Shown: one piece after another, positions 22,408 to 31,152 of the stretch
Layout of the letters: the number at the start of each line of letters is the position of its first letter
How positions within the stretch are numbered: the stretch's first letter is position 1
NCBI GenBank assembly: GCA_021732285.1
Contig: JAKFVH010000009.1
Location: forward strand, 1 to 64,000
Length of the DNA: 64,000 nt
Reading direction: 5' to 3'
Source of the DNA: Reyranella sp.
GTDB taxonomy: Bacteria; Pseudomonadota; Alphaproteobacteria; Reyranellales; Reyranellaceae
The notes under the pieces: generated by a model
Database searches by the model: none
What the model was told of the DNA's origin: nothing
What the model saw: the letters and a program-made list of their open reading frames with translations, nothing else
Translations under genes and position numbers: made by a program

Positions 22408-23793
22408 CTACTTCGTGATCCGCTTCTCGATCGCCGCAAAGATCGCCCGCGCCACTTGGGCCTCGCCACCCTCCGGTCGGCCCGGCCGGCTGCTGTTGTT
22501 CCAGGCCATCATGTCGAAATGCGCCCACGGCACGTCGTCGGGCACGAACTCCTTCAGGTACAGCGCCGCGGTGATGGCGCCGCCGAAGGCCACGCCCGGT
22601 GCGTTGTTGATGTCGGCCACCTTGCTGTCGAGCAGGCGGCGGTAGCCCGCGAACAAGGGCATACGCCACATCGGATCGGTCTCCGTCTTGCCGGCATCGA
22701 TCAGGTCGTCGGCCAGCTTATCGTCGTTGCAGAACAGCGCCGGCAGGTCGGTGCCCAGCGCCACGCGCGCGGCGCCCGTCAGCGTCGCGCAATCGACCAT
22801 CATGGTGGGCTTCTCCGACGCACCTTCGTGCAGGGCATCGCACAGGATCAGCCGGCCCTCGGCGTCGGTGTTGCCGATCTCGACGGTGATGCCCTTGCGC
22901 GTCGGCACGACGTCCATCGGCCGGAAGGCATTGCCCGCGACGCTGTTCTCGACCGCCGGCACCAGCAGCCTGAGCCGCACCGGCAGCTTCGCCGACATGA
23001 CCATCGCCGCCACCGCCATCACCGTGGCGGCCCCGCCCATGTCCTTCTTCATCATGAGCATGCCGCTCGCGGGCTTGAGATCAAGGCCGCCGGTGTCGAA
23101 GCACACGCCCTTGCCGACCAGCGTCACCTTGGGATCGCTCTCCTTGCCCCAGGTCAGGTCGATCAGGCGCGGCGCGCGCGTGCTGGCGCGACCGACCGCG
23201 TGCACCATGGGATAGTTCTGCTTTAGAAGATCGTCGCCGACGATCACCTTGATTTTGGCCTTGTGCGTCTTGGCGAGATCCTGCGCGGCAGCGGCAAGCT
23301 CAGCCGGTCCCATGTCGGACGACGGCGTGGTTATAAGGTCGCGCGCCATCGAGACGGCTTCGATCATCGCCGTGGCGCGCGCCTTGTCGGCACCCGGCGG
23401 CCACACGATCTTGGCGCCCGCCTTGCCCTTGTTGGTCCGGTACCGTTCGAAGCGCCAGGTGCCGAGCCCGATCGCCACGGCGGCGTCGGTCGGCGACACC
23501 GGTGCGGTGTCCGACGCCAGCCGCCAGGTGCCGGCCGGCAGCCGGGTGGCGAGTGCGCCAAAGTCCCAGAGATTGGGCTTGGCCGACAGCACAAGCACTG
23601 CACCGGCTGCCTTGCCGTCGCGGCCCGGCAGCACGGCGAGGTCGCCCGGCTTGCCCGTGACGCCCGTTGATTCGAGCCAGCCGCGGCGCGCCGCGTTCTG
23701 CTCCTTGAGCCACTTACGCCATGACGATTGTCCGACAATCTGTATGGGCAATGAAGAAGACGACCGGTCGACGAAGGGCAGCGCCATGGACAT
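22408..23793 (-). CDS. Leucyl aminopeptidase family (M17) metallopeptidase
   Basis: 461-residue cytosolic aminopeptidase using two metal ions. Against E. coli PepA the ligands are all present with the same spacing: Lys228 and Asp233 (LVGKGVCFDTGGLD), Asp251 (MKKDMGG), Asp310 and Glu312 (IGNTDAEGRL). The N-terminal domain is the diverged kind found in PepB-like alphaproteobacterial proteins. The start is uncertain among GTG 23799, ATG 23793 and ATG 23787. Divergent from the GST gene. Confidence 0.93.
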   Translation of the reverse strand: MSMALPFVDRSSSSLPIQIVGQSSWRKWLKEQNAARRGWLESTGVTGKPGDLAVLPGRDGKAAGAVLVLSAKPNLWDFGALATRLPAGTWRLASDTAPVSPTDAAVAIGLGTWRFERYRTNKGKAGAKIVWPPGADKARATAMIEAVSMARDLITTPSSDMGPAELAAAAQDLAKTHKAKIKVIVGDDLLKQNYPMVHAVGRASTRAPRLIDLTWGKESDPKVTLVGKGVCFDTGGLDLKPASGMLMMKKDMGGAATVMAVAAMVMSAKLPVRLRLLVPAVENSVAGNAFRPMDVVPTRKGITVEIGNTDAEGRLILCDALHEGASEKPTMMVDCATLTGAARVALGTDLPALFCNDDKLADDLIDAGKTETDPMWRMPLFAGYRRLLDSKVADINNAPGVAFGGAITAALYLKEFVPDDVPWAHFDMMAWNNSSRPGRPEGGEAQVARAIFAAIEKRITK

Positions 23794-23859
23794 GCTCACA
23801 AATCTGTAGTGGAACGGTTAACATTGCCGGCCAAAGTAAGGCGCTGGCAAGGAGGGCGT

Positions 23860-24528
23860 ATGGCCGACTTCACGCTGGTGATCGGCAACAAGAACTATTC
23901 CTCGTGGTCGCTGCGCGGCTGGCTGATGGCCAAGGCGGCCGGCATCGAGTTCGAGGAGATCGTCGTGCCGCTCGACCTGCCCGAGACGCAGCCGACGATC
24001 CGCAAGCACTCGCCCTCGGGGCGCGTGCCGGTGCTGCTGCATCGCGGGCTGGCGGTTTGGGAATCGCTCGCGATCGGCGAATACCTCAATGACCTGAAGC
24101 CCGAGGCCGGCCTGTGGCCGGCGGCGGTGGCGGCGCGCGCCCATGCCCGCGCGATCTCGACCGAGATGCATGCTGGGTTTCCCGCGGTGCGCGACAAGAT
24201 GCCGATGAACATCCGCGCCTCGTATCCGGGCAAGGGCATGACGCCTGCGGTGCGCGCCGAGATCGAGCGCATCACCTCGATGTGGCGCGACTGCCGCAGG
24301 CGATTCGCCGGCGCCGCCCCCAAGGACGACGGATTCCTGTTCGGCAATTTCACCGCCGCCGACGCCATGTACGCGCCGGTGGTGACGCGGCTGAAAACCT
24401 ACGCCGTGCAGATGGACTCCGACACCGACGCCTACTGCAAGGCCGTCCTGGCCTATCCACCGATGAAGGAATGGGTCGACGCCGCCAAGAACGAGCCCTG
24501 GCTGATCGAGAGCTACGAAATGAAGTAG
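23860..24528 (+). CDS. Glutathione S-transferase family protein
   Basis: 222-residue protein. ATG at 23860 follows GGAGGG. The N-terminal thioredoxin-like domain has LVIGNKNYSSWSLRGWLMAK, where the Ser of YSSWS is the likely thiol-activating residue, then SGRVPVLLHRGLAVWESLAI with the glutathione gamma-glutamyl ES pair. The C-terminal half is helical (FTAADAMYAPVVTRLK). Enzymatic substrate unknown. Confidence 0.9.
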   Translation: MADFTLVIGNKNYSSWSLRGWLMAKAAGIEFEEIVVPLDLPETQPTIRKHSPSGRVPVLLHRGLAVWESLAIGEYLNDLKPEAGLWPAAVAARAHARAISTEMHAGFPAVRDKMPMNIRASYPGKGMTPAVRAEIERITSMWRDCRRRFAGAAPKDDGFLFGNFTAADAMYAPVVTRLKTYAVQMDSDTDAYCKAVLAYPPMKEWVDAAKNEPWLIESYEMK

Positions 24529-24576
24529 GCCGTGACTTGGTAGATCGATAACCCACGCCCGTCGAAGGTGTTCAAC

Positions 24577-25188
24577 CTACCTCGGCGGTGCAAAGCCCAA
24601 GGCGGCCAGTACGTTGGGCAAGCTCTGAGAGAAAACGTCAACTTGTGTCCCAGTCTTCTCTACGACCTTCTGCGGCTCGGCCCCGGAGTTGTCATAGACA
24701 AATGCTCGATCTGCCTGGTCAAAAAACCAAGGCAACTGTGCCAATGACTTTGCATACCGCTCTCGAATTTTCTGTTCAGGCACATCATGCCCGCCCTTTG
24801 CGACTCTTAAGCGAACTCGCTCTACATTAAGATCTGGAGAGTTCAGGATTACGTAGGCCAGTCGTATTTCGAATCCCAGCGTCTTTGCCTTCGTGACGAG
24901 TCGTCGATACTTCTCAGTCGAGAGCACTGTCTCAACACCAACACTTTTGTGCGTATCTATCGAAGCTTCCAGCCAAGCTTCAATGCGGACAACGGCTGCA
25001 TAGTTGGCTTCCTGCAGCTCCAATCCTTCAATTTTATTGATCCGTGCAGCCAATAGATCAGGATTTACGATCCAGATCGTCTGACCATCTGCTTGGAAAG
25101 ATGTGTCGCTGTATGCGCTGCTTTTACCTGATCCGTTGGGGCCGCCAAATATCCAGAATATCGGACGATCAGCGCTTGGCGAGACCAC
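24577..25188 (-). CDS. Zeta toxin-like P-loop kinase
   Basis: 203-residue protein related to the zeta toxin / predicted ABC-type ATPase group. Walker A is GGPNGSGKSS (residues 15-24), followed by VNPDLLAARI with the zeta-type aspartate and by SVGVETVLSTEKYRRLV. Zeta toxins phosphorylate UDP-N-acetylglucosamine; whether this one does is not shown. The GTG start overlaps the end of the upstream gene by 20 bases, the coupling typical of toxin-antitoxin pairs. The stretch 24540-25680 is visibly lower in GC than its surroundings, a sign of transfer. Confidence 0.75.
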   Translation of the reverse strand: MVSPSADRPIFWIFGGPNGSGKSSAYSDTSFQADGQTIWIVNPDLLAARINKIEGLELQEANYAAVVRIEAWLEASIDTHKSVGVETVLSTEKYRRLVTKAKTLGFEIRLAYVILNSPDLNVERVRLRVAKGGHDVPEQKIRERYAKSLAQLPWFFDQADRAFVYDNSGAEPQKVVEKTGTQVDVFSQSLPNVLAALGFAPPR

Positions 25189-25600
25189 GATCCAGTGTTC
25201 CGACTATTCGCTTGTTATCACGACGTGCCTTCCGAACATTGCTCCGGAAAACGTTGTCAAAATCGGAACCAAAGCTAGCGCTATTCGCGTCGATATATCT
25301 GAACACGAGGAGCTTACCGTCCGAAGTTCGCAAACGCTTCGAAATCACTCCAGCGCTGCCTTTTGAAGTAGATTTGGAAGCCTTCTGTGACTTCTTCTCT
25401 ACCTTGTCTACCCAACGTACTTGGTATGACCTCACCTTAGTTGCAGGCGCATCTTTCCTTCCCCCTTCAGGGCTGTCGGATTGACGCTCAACCAGTTGTT
25501 TCGCCACGAAAATCAACTCCGATAAGGCGTCTATACTATCATCTGCCGACCAATCTGTTAATCGCAGCAGATCGTTATGGCACACCAATCTGGGCAGCAT
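25169..25600 (-). CDS. Uncharacterised protein preceding and overlapping the zeta-like kinase (possible antitoxin)
   Basis: 143 residues from ATG 25600 (a TTG at 25615 is an alternative). Not recognised by family. The first half is acidic and helical (SADDSIDALSELIFVAKQLV), the second is rich in Lys, Ser and Arg (KKSQKASKSTSKGSAGVI) and ends KARRDNKRIVGTLDRGLAKR. Its 20-base overlap with the kinase gene and their shared base composition suggest a pair. Antitoxin function is inferred from position only. Confidence 0.6.
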   Translation of the reverse strand: MLPRLVCHNDLLRLTDWSADDSIDALSELIFVAKQLVERQSDSPEGGRKDAPATKVRSYQVRWVDKVEKKSQKASKSTSKGSAGVISKRLRTSDGKLLVFRYIDANSASFGSDFDNVFRSNVRKARRDNKRIVGTLDRGLAKR

Positions 25601-25691
25601 TTGCGCTTTTCGCAAGTCACAGGTGTATTCGACGCGTCGCTGCTAATGCGGTCGCGGCCCCCAACGACATAGGGAGTGCTTCCACTACTGG

Positions 25692-26324
25692 TCAGCGGCG
25701 GCTGTCGAACGCCAGCCGCACGGCGAGGCCGGCGAACACCGTCGCCAGCAGCATCTGGGGCAGTCGCCGCCAGCGGCCTTGGGCGGAAAACAGCCGGCCG
25801 AGCCGGCTCACCATCAGGATGACGACGCCGTTCACCACGAGGCCGATCGCATTCAGCACCGTGGCCAGCACCATGATCTGCAGCGCCACCGAGCCCGCCT
25901 CGGGCTGCACGAACTGCGGAAACAGCGCCAGCACGAACAGCGCCATCTTGGGATTCAGGAGGTTGGTCAGCAGGCCCTGGCGGAACATGACGCCGATCGG
26001 GTGATGGCGCAGGCCGGCGGTCGGCGCGAGCACCGTGCCGTCCGAGCGGAGCGTCTTCCAGGCAAGCCACAGCAGATAGGCCGCGCCGGCGTAGCGCACG
26101 ATGTCGTAGGCGACGGGCACGATCAGGAACAATTGCGACAGGCCGAGCGCGGCCGCCAGCGCATGGCAATAGGTGCCGGCCTGGATGCCGGCGAGGGTCG
26201 CGAAGCCCGAGACCTTACCCTGGCTGGCGCTGCGCGAGGCGATCAGCAACATGTCCGGCCCGGGGCTGGCGGTCAGCGCCAGGGCAGCGATGCTGAAGAG
26301 CGCCAGGGTCGAAAGGTCGACCAC
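25692..26324 (-). CDS. LysE/RhtB family amino-acid exporter
   Basis: 210-residue inner-membrane protein with about six helices. SPGPDMLLIASRSASQGKVSGFATLAGI is the LysE signature near residues 20-45, followed by AYLLWLAWKTLR and FRQGLLTNLLNPKMALFVLALFPQFV. The exported amino acid is not predictable. It is the last of three close genes on the minus strand, after a small protein and an amidohydrolase, but a shared role is not evident. Confidence 0.93.
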   Translation of the reverse strand: MVDLSTLALFSIAALALTASPGPDMLLIASRSASQGKVSGFATLAGIQAGTYCHALAAALGLSQLFLIVPVAYDIVRYAGAAYLLWLAWKTLRSDGTVLAPTAGLRHHPIGVMFRQGLLTNLLNPKMALFVLALFPQFVQPEAGSVALQIMVLATVLNAIGLVVNGVVILMVSRLGRLFSAQGRWRRLPQMLLATVFAGLAVRLAFDSRR

Positions 26325-26328
26325 CCGC

Positions 26329-26589
26329 CTAGAACGCCTTGTCGGTCAGAAACTTCAGGAAGGTCGTGAGGTCGGGCCTGGCCTTGGTCTTCTCGCAGTA
26401 GGCGGTGAACTCGGCCGGCGTCACATCGACCATCTTCACGGCATGCCGGCGCGCCTTCCAGTCGGCCATCTTCTTGGCCTCGCGGAAGTGCCACTCCTCG
26501 TAGCTGCAGGACGGGTAGTGACGAACGAGTTTCTGGAAGGCCTCGTGATCCGAGGCGGATTTGACTCGGGCGAAATATTGGACCGTCAT
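26329..26589 (-). CDS. Small uncharacterised protein (86 aa)
   Basis: A short acidic-basic protein, MTVQYFARVKSASDHEAFQK to the end FLKFLTDKAF, with no signal peptide or membrane segment. It lies 4 bases from lysE and 7 from the amidohydrolase, so it is in their operon. The arrangement of aromatic residues (EEWHFREAKKMADW) suggests a small soluble fold; no function is assigned. Confidence 0.7.
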   Translation of the reverse strand: MTVQYFARVKSASDHEAFQKLVRHYPSCSYEEWHFREAKKMADWKARRHAVKMVDVTPAEFTAYCEKTKARPDLTTFLKFLTDKAF

Positions 26590-26596
26590 CGTGCCT

Positions 26597-27745
26597 TCAG
26601 TTCAATCCGTAAAGACGCGCCACGTTGTCGTGGACGATCTTCTTCTGCACGCTGTCGGAGAAGCCGGCAAGGTTTTCGCGCAGGGTCTCGCGTGACTTCG
26701 GCCAGATGCAGTCAGGATGCGGATAATCCGCGCCCCAGATGATGTTGTCCTCGCCGATCAGAGGCACGATCGGTTCGAGATACTTGTCCTGCTGGTAGGT
26801 GACGTAGCCCTGGCGGCGGAAATAATCCGACGGCTTCATCTTGAAGCCGAGCGCGCGGGCGCGGTCGTGATACTCGGTATCCAGCCGGTCGAACACGTAG
26901 GGCAGCCAGGTCACGCCCGATTCACCCAGCACGAAGTTGAAGTCGGGATACTTCTCGCAGGCGCCCGAGGCGAGCAGCGAGACCAGCACCTCCATCGTGT
27001 CGAGCTGGAACAGCGCCGAGCGCACCAGCCGGTGCTGGATGGCGTATTGCTTCTCCATCTCTGGCGTGTCGGGCGCGCGCACGTTCTTGAAGCCGGTCGA
27101 ATGGAAGGAGATCGGGAACTTGCACTCCGCCGCCGCCTCCCACAGCGCGTACCAGGCGTGATGGTAGAGCGGCAGGCCCATGCGCTTGAAGGCGAGGTCG
27201 CCGCCCTTCAGACCCATCCTGGCGCAGCGCCGCACCTCGGCCGCGGCAGCAGCGGGATCGGTGTTGGGAATGATGGCCAGCGGAAAGACGCGGTTGGGAT
27301 CGGCGCGGCGGGCGAAGTCGGCGGCCCAGTCGTTGTACCGGGCATTGGCCCAGACGCGCAGTTCGGCATCGTCGATCAGGTCGTTGATCATCAGGCAGCC
27401 GTAAATGATCTCCTTCTCGAGGCCGTCACGGTCGAGATCGGCGATGCGCAGCTCCGGCGTGGTCGGGCGCGGCTTGGCGCCGGGGTAGCTGTCCCATTCG
27501 AAGCCCGCCTCTTTCATCTCGTCGACATGGCCGAACGAGCCCTTGGTGTACGGCAGGAAGCCGGGGCCGACGCCGTTCCACATGCCGCGGTCCTTGTCGT
27601 CGACGAACCAGTGCTGGCCGTCGTTGCGCTCTTCCACGCGTGGCGCGTTCTGCTTCCATTTGGCCGGCGCCTGCGACGACCAGAGATCGGCCGGGCAGTA
27701 GGTGAGATCGATGTGGTTGTCGCCGGAAATCAGCTTGTGGTGCAT
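26597..27745 (-). CDS. Amidohydrolase-2 family metal-dependent hydrolase
   Basis: 382-residue TIM-barrel protein of the amidohydrolase-2 group (ACMSD and gamma-resorcylate decarboxylase relatives). Metal-site features are SGDNHIDL at the amino end, SFHSTGF in the middle and WGADYPHPDCIWPKS near the C-terminus, where the Asp after GA is the usual metal ligand. Members hydrolyse or decarboxylate aromatic acids; the substrate here is unknown. Confidence 0.88.
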   Translation of the reverse strand: MHHKLISGDNHIDLTYCPADLWSSQAPAKWKQNAPRVEERNDGQHWFVDDKDRGMWNGVGPGFLPYTKGSFGHVDEMKEAGFEWDSYPGAKPRPTTPELRIADLDRDGLEKEIIYGCLMINDLIDDAELRVWANARYNDWAADFARRADPNRVFPLAIIPNTDPAAAAAEVRRCARMGLKGGDLAFKRMGLPLYHHAWYALWEAAAECKFPISFHSTGFKNVRAPDTPEMEKQYAIQHRLVRSALFQLDTMEVLVSLLASGACEKYPDFNFVLGESGVTWLPYVFDRLDTEYHDRARALGFKMKPSDYFRRQGYVTYQQDKYLEPIVPLIGEDNIIWGADYPHPDCIWPKSRETLRENLAGFSDSVQKKIVHDNVARLYGLN

Positions 27746-27854
27746 GGCGCGGCTCCGCAGGTTCGGAAGGCGTTAAGCTTGCACTGACGGCGGAAATGGT
27801 ACGGGGCCATTGCTGGCAGCGCCACGGTGATTTTCCGCTGAGCGGGTCGGCCTT

Positions 27855-28934
27855 TCACCACTTGCCGTCGACCGCCTGGCGCACCGTCTCGTAGATCAGC
27901 CGGTTGCCGGCCGGGGTGAAGTGCACGTCTCCCTTGATGTAGTAGCGGCGCATGGTGGCATCGGCGGGCTCCTTGAAGAACGGCGCAAAGGCGTCGACAA
28001 AGCGCACGCCGCGCGCCGCCGACCAGTCGCGCCAGTGGCGGACTTGTAGGCTGTCGCGATCCTTGGCCACGACGTTGTCGGGCCAGGGATAGACCACCAG
28101 GGTCACCCGGCACTCCCATTCGCGGCAGAGCCCGACCAGCTTGTCGAGGTTGGCGCCGGCAAGCTCGAGACCGCGCCAACCCCAGCTCTCCAGCAGCTTC
28201 TGGTCGAACGGCCAGCGCCCCCGGTCGTGGCCGAGCGACCTGTCCCAGGTGAACGAGGCGCTGATATAGGTGTCGTAGAGCAGCCGCGCCGTCGTGAAGT
28301 GCCGGACCAGCCACTGCTTCGGATCTCTATCCCAGTTCTCGCGCGAGGGTTCGGGCTTCGACTTGAAGAGCACTTTGCCGTCGGGCCCCTCGCGATAGAT
28401 GTTGGCTTCGTCTTCGATGTCGGAGAGATCGAGGAAGACGTAGATTTCGCTGGGCTTGCGGCCGATCTTGTCGGCGGCGGCCTCGACCTTCCGCCAGTAG
28501 ATGATCGGGCTGTAGGACGACACGCCGAGGTTCCACACCGCCTTGTTCTGCCGGGCGGCGTCGCAGGCCATCAGGCCAACAAAACTCTGCTCGTAGCTCG
28601 AGCCGATCGCCTCGACGAAGGAATCGCCGATGACGAAGATCGCGGGCCACGCCTTCTCGGCCTCGCCCGGCCCGCAGGTTCCGGTGCGGAAGCCGTGCTT
28701 GTCGGACTTCCAGGGATAGATGATGCGGCCCCAGACGCGCGTCATGTCGTGGCCCGGGAAGATGTCGTGGTGATGGTCGGCGTGGATGTAGGCGCGGAGG
28801 TTGCCGGCTTCGGCGGCGTCGCGATCGGTGTTGATCACCCCGGGCAGGAGCGTGGCGGTGACGATGGCATCGAGGAGAAGCGTGATGGCGCCGATCGACA
28901 GCACCGTGCCGACGATACGAAAAGCCTTCCTCAT
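27855..28934 (-). CDS. Membrane-anchored SGNH/GDSL hydrolase-like protein
   Basis: 359 residues. One N-terminal membrane helix (about 8-30) puts the rest in the periplasm. FVIGDSFVEAIG holds the block I serine (Ser105), NLGVSSYSP resembles block II/III, and GDVHFTPAGNRLIYE supplies the Asp-X-X-His pair at the C-terminus (block V). Such proteins often add or remove acetyl groups on cell-surface sugars. No polysaccharide genes are adjacent, so the target is unknown. Confidence 0.82.
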   Translation of the reverse strand: MRKAFRIVGTVLSIGAITLLLDAIVTATLLPGVINTDRDAAEAGNLRAYIHADHHHDIFPGHDMTRVWGRIIYPWKSDKHGFRTGTCGPGEAEKAWPAIFVIGDSFVEAIGSSYEQSFVGLMACDAARQNKAVWNLGVSSYSPIIYWRKVEAAADKIGRKPSEIYVFLDLSDIEDEANIYREGPDGKVLFKSKPEPSRENWDRDPKQWLVRHFTTARLLYDTYISASFTWDRSLGHDRGRWPFDQKLLESWGWRGLELAGANLDKLVGLCREWECRVTLVVYPWPDNVVAKDRDSLQVRHWRDWSAARGVRFVDAFAPFFKEPADATMRRYYIKGDVHFTPAGNRLIYETVRQAVDGKW

Positions 28935-29015
28935 GACGGATATTGCCGCCCGAGTTCCATCGCGTTCTCTCCCCCGCTCGGTCTATCCTAGCGCGGGAAA
29001 ACAAAGAGGGTAGCC

Positions 29016-30182
29016 GTGACCTTGCCGTTGGAAGGCATACGCGTGATCGAGGTGGGCCAAGCCCTGGCCGGGCCGTTGGCCGGCGTGCTTTTGGCCGACA
29101 TGGGCGCCGACGTGATCAAGATCGAGAAGCCCGACGGCGGCGACGATGCGCGCATCTGGGGTCCTCCGTTCGGGCCGGACGGCGTGACCTCGCTCTACTT
29201 CTACAGCCAGAACCGCAACAAGCGCTCGGTCTCGCTCGACCTCAAGTCGGCTGACGACATCGACAAGCTCCACAAGCTCTGCGAGACGGCCGACATCCTG
29301 ATCCAGAACCTGCGGCCGGGCGTGGTCGACGAGATCGGCATCGGCCCGGAGGCGATGCTGAAGCGACATCCGCGCCTGATCTATTGCTCGATCTGGGCGT
29401 TCGGCTACCAGGGGCCGCTCAAGATGAAGCCGGGTTTCGATCCGCTGCTGCAGGCCTATGGCGGCATGATGTCGGTCACCGGCCGGGCGGAGGATCCGCC
29501 GACCTTCTGCGGCGCCTCGATCAACGACAAGGCGACCGGCATGTTCTGCACCATCGGCGCGCTGGCGGCGCTGCGGCTGCGCGACAAGACGGGCAAGGGC
29601 TGCCTGGTCGACACCTCGCTGTTCGATTCGGCGGTCCACTGGGTCGAGGGCCAAGTCAACAACTACATCGCGAGCGGCGCCGTCCCCAAGCGGCACGGCA
29701 CCGGCGGCGCGGTGATCGTGCCCTACCAGACCTTCGACACCGCCGACGGCAAGCCGCTCTGCCTGGCGCCCGGCAACGACCGGCTGTGGGCGCGCTGCGC
29801 CCAGGCGCTGGGCCATCCCGAATGGCAGACCGACCCCAAGTACGCCAAGAGCGCGGCGCGCGTGAAAAACAAGGACGAGCTGCTGCCGATGATCACCCAG
29901 GCGATGCTGCGAAAGTCGCGCGCCGACTGGATCGAGGCCTTCGAAAAGGCGGGCGTGCCCTGCGCCGCCGTCAACGACATCAGCGAGCTCGCCAACACGC
30001 CGCAGTTCGCCGCTTCCGAGATCGTGCAGGAGCTGCCGGGCGGCGGCCCCAAGGTGGTCGGCCTGCCGATCACCTTCGATCGTGTCCGTCCACGCTCGGC
30101 GCGGCCGTCACCTAATTTAGGCGAACATACGGACGAGGTGCTGACCGCCCTCCTCCGTCATCCCGACCGGAGCCGAGCGTAG
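29016..30182 (+). CDS. Family III CoA-transferase (CaiB/BaiF)
   Basis: 388 residues. Typical sequence includes GIRVIEVGQALAGPLAGVLL, NRNKRSVSLDLK, QNLRPGVVDEIGIGPEA and SINDKATGMFCTIGALAALR with the probable acyl-carrying Asp171, the same residue number as in the enzyme at 11020. The C-terminal codons lie inside the left arm of a long palindrome. The acid substrate is unknown. It stands alone on the plus strand. Confidence 0.93.
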   Translation: MTLPLEGIRVIEVGQALAGPLAGVLLADMGADVIKIEKPDGGDDARIWGPPFGPDGVTSLYFYSQNRNKRSVSLDLKSADDIDKLHKLCETADILIQNLRPGVVDEIGIGPEAMLKRHPRLIYCSIWAFGYQGPLKMKPGFDPLLQAYGGMMSVTGRAEDPPTFCGASINDKATGMFCTIGALAALRLRDKTGKGCLVDTSLFDSAVHWVEGQVNNYIASGAVPKRHGTGGAVIVPYQTFDTADGKPLCLAPGNDRLWARCAQALGHPEWQTDPKYAKSAARVKNKDELLPMITQAMLRKSRADWIEAFEKAGVPCAAVNDISELANTPQFAASEIVQELPGGGPKVVGLPITFDRVRPRSARPSPNLGEHTDEVLTALLRHPDRSRA

Positions 30183-30266
30183 CGAGGCGGAGTGGAGGGA
30201 CCTGTTCATATGCGGCCAACGAAGAAGAGGTCCCTCCACTCCGCTTCGCTCCGGTCGGGATGACGG
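30155..30266. repeat. Long palindrome, TCATCCCGA family, overlapping the 3' end of the CoA-transferase gene
   Basis: CCGTCATCCCGACCGGAGC pairs with GCTCCGGTCGGGATGACGG, and an inner CGGAGTGGAGGGACCT pairs with AGGTCCCTCCACTCCG. The last nine codons of the upstream gene are in its left arm. Between convergent genes. Shares TCATCCCGA and GAGGGACCT with the palindrome at 13207. Confidence 0.8.
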
Positions 30267-30269
30267 TTT

Positions 30270-31142
30270 TTAGGCCGCCACCACCGGCTCGTGGCCGACG
30301 ATTGTCGTGCGGTGCATGACGCGCCGCTCGTTGGGATCGTGCGGGGTGACCGCATGCACGGTGCAGCGGTTGTCCCACATCAGCACGTCGTGCGGCTCCC
30401 ATTCGTGCCGGTACATGTATTTCGGCTGGGCGGCGAAGGCTGACAGCTCCTCGATCAGCCGGCGCGCGGGTCCGTCTTCCAGGCCCTCGACGGCGTCGTT
30501 GTAGATCGAGCTGATGTAAAGGCACTTGCGGCCGGTGACGGGATGCTTGCGCACCATGGGATGCCACACCGGCGGCATGGCAGCCTTCTCCTTGTCGGTC
30601 GGCGGCGGCGAGCCGACCAGCCGGCTCAGCATGCTGAAATCGTGCCGCGCCTTGCGACCCTCGACCTGGCGCTTCAGGTTTTCCGGCAGCTCGTCGTAGA
30701 CCATGTACATGTTGATGAACTGCGTGATGCCGCCGGTGCGGCTGATCTCGATGCCGTGCAGCAGCGAGCCCATGGAGGGCACCGGCCGATAGCTCGAATC
30801 GGTGTGCCATTGCTGCGACGAGGAGAGCTGCTTCTGCCCAGGGTCGCTCGGCTTCAGGAGGTGGTTCTGCTCATCGACGTTGGACACCAGGAAGATCTCG
30901 CGTACCCGGTCCGAGCGCAGATGCAGCGAGGTCTGGTGGAAGATCTCCGCTTCGCCGAAGTTGCGGGTGAAGTCGACATGCTCCTGGTCGGTGATCCGCT
31001 GGTCGGGGAACACCACGACCAGATGCTTCATCCAGGCGTCGTGGACCTCTTTCACCGTCTCGGCATCGACCGGCTTCGTCATGTCGACGCCGCGGATCTC
31101 GGCGCCCAGGGCGGGGTGTCGTGGCTTGACCGTGATCGCCAT
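30270..31142 (-). CDS. TauD/TfdA family Fe(II)/2-oxoglutarate dioxygenase
   Basis: 290-residue oxygenase. The metal triad is His113 and Asp115 (QQWHTDSSYRP) and His263 (NRCTVHAVTPHD), with the 2-oxoglutarate arginine in RRVMHRTTI (about Arg278). The start MAITVKPRHPALGAEIRGVD matches TauD and TfdA. Substrates in the family include taurine and phenoxyacetates; nothing nearby shows which. It begins ten bases after the RibD-like gene and is probably co-transcribed with it. Confidence 0.92.
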   Translation of the reverse strand: MAITVKPRHPALGAEIRGVDMTKPVDAETVKEVHDAWMKHLVVVFPDQRITDQEHVDFTRNFGEAEIFHQTSLHLRSDRVREIFLVSNVDEQNHLLKPSDPGQKQLSSSQQWHTDSSYRPVPSMGSLLHGIEISRTGGITQFINMYMVYDELPENLKRQVEGRKARHDFSMLSRLVGSPPPTDKEKAAMPPVWHPMVRKHPVTGRKCLYISSIYNDAVEGLEDGPARRLIEELSAFAAQPKYMYRHEWEPHDVLMWDNRCTVHAVTPHDPNERRVMHRTTIVGHEPVVAA

Positions 31143-31152
31143 CGTTTCCTCC

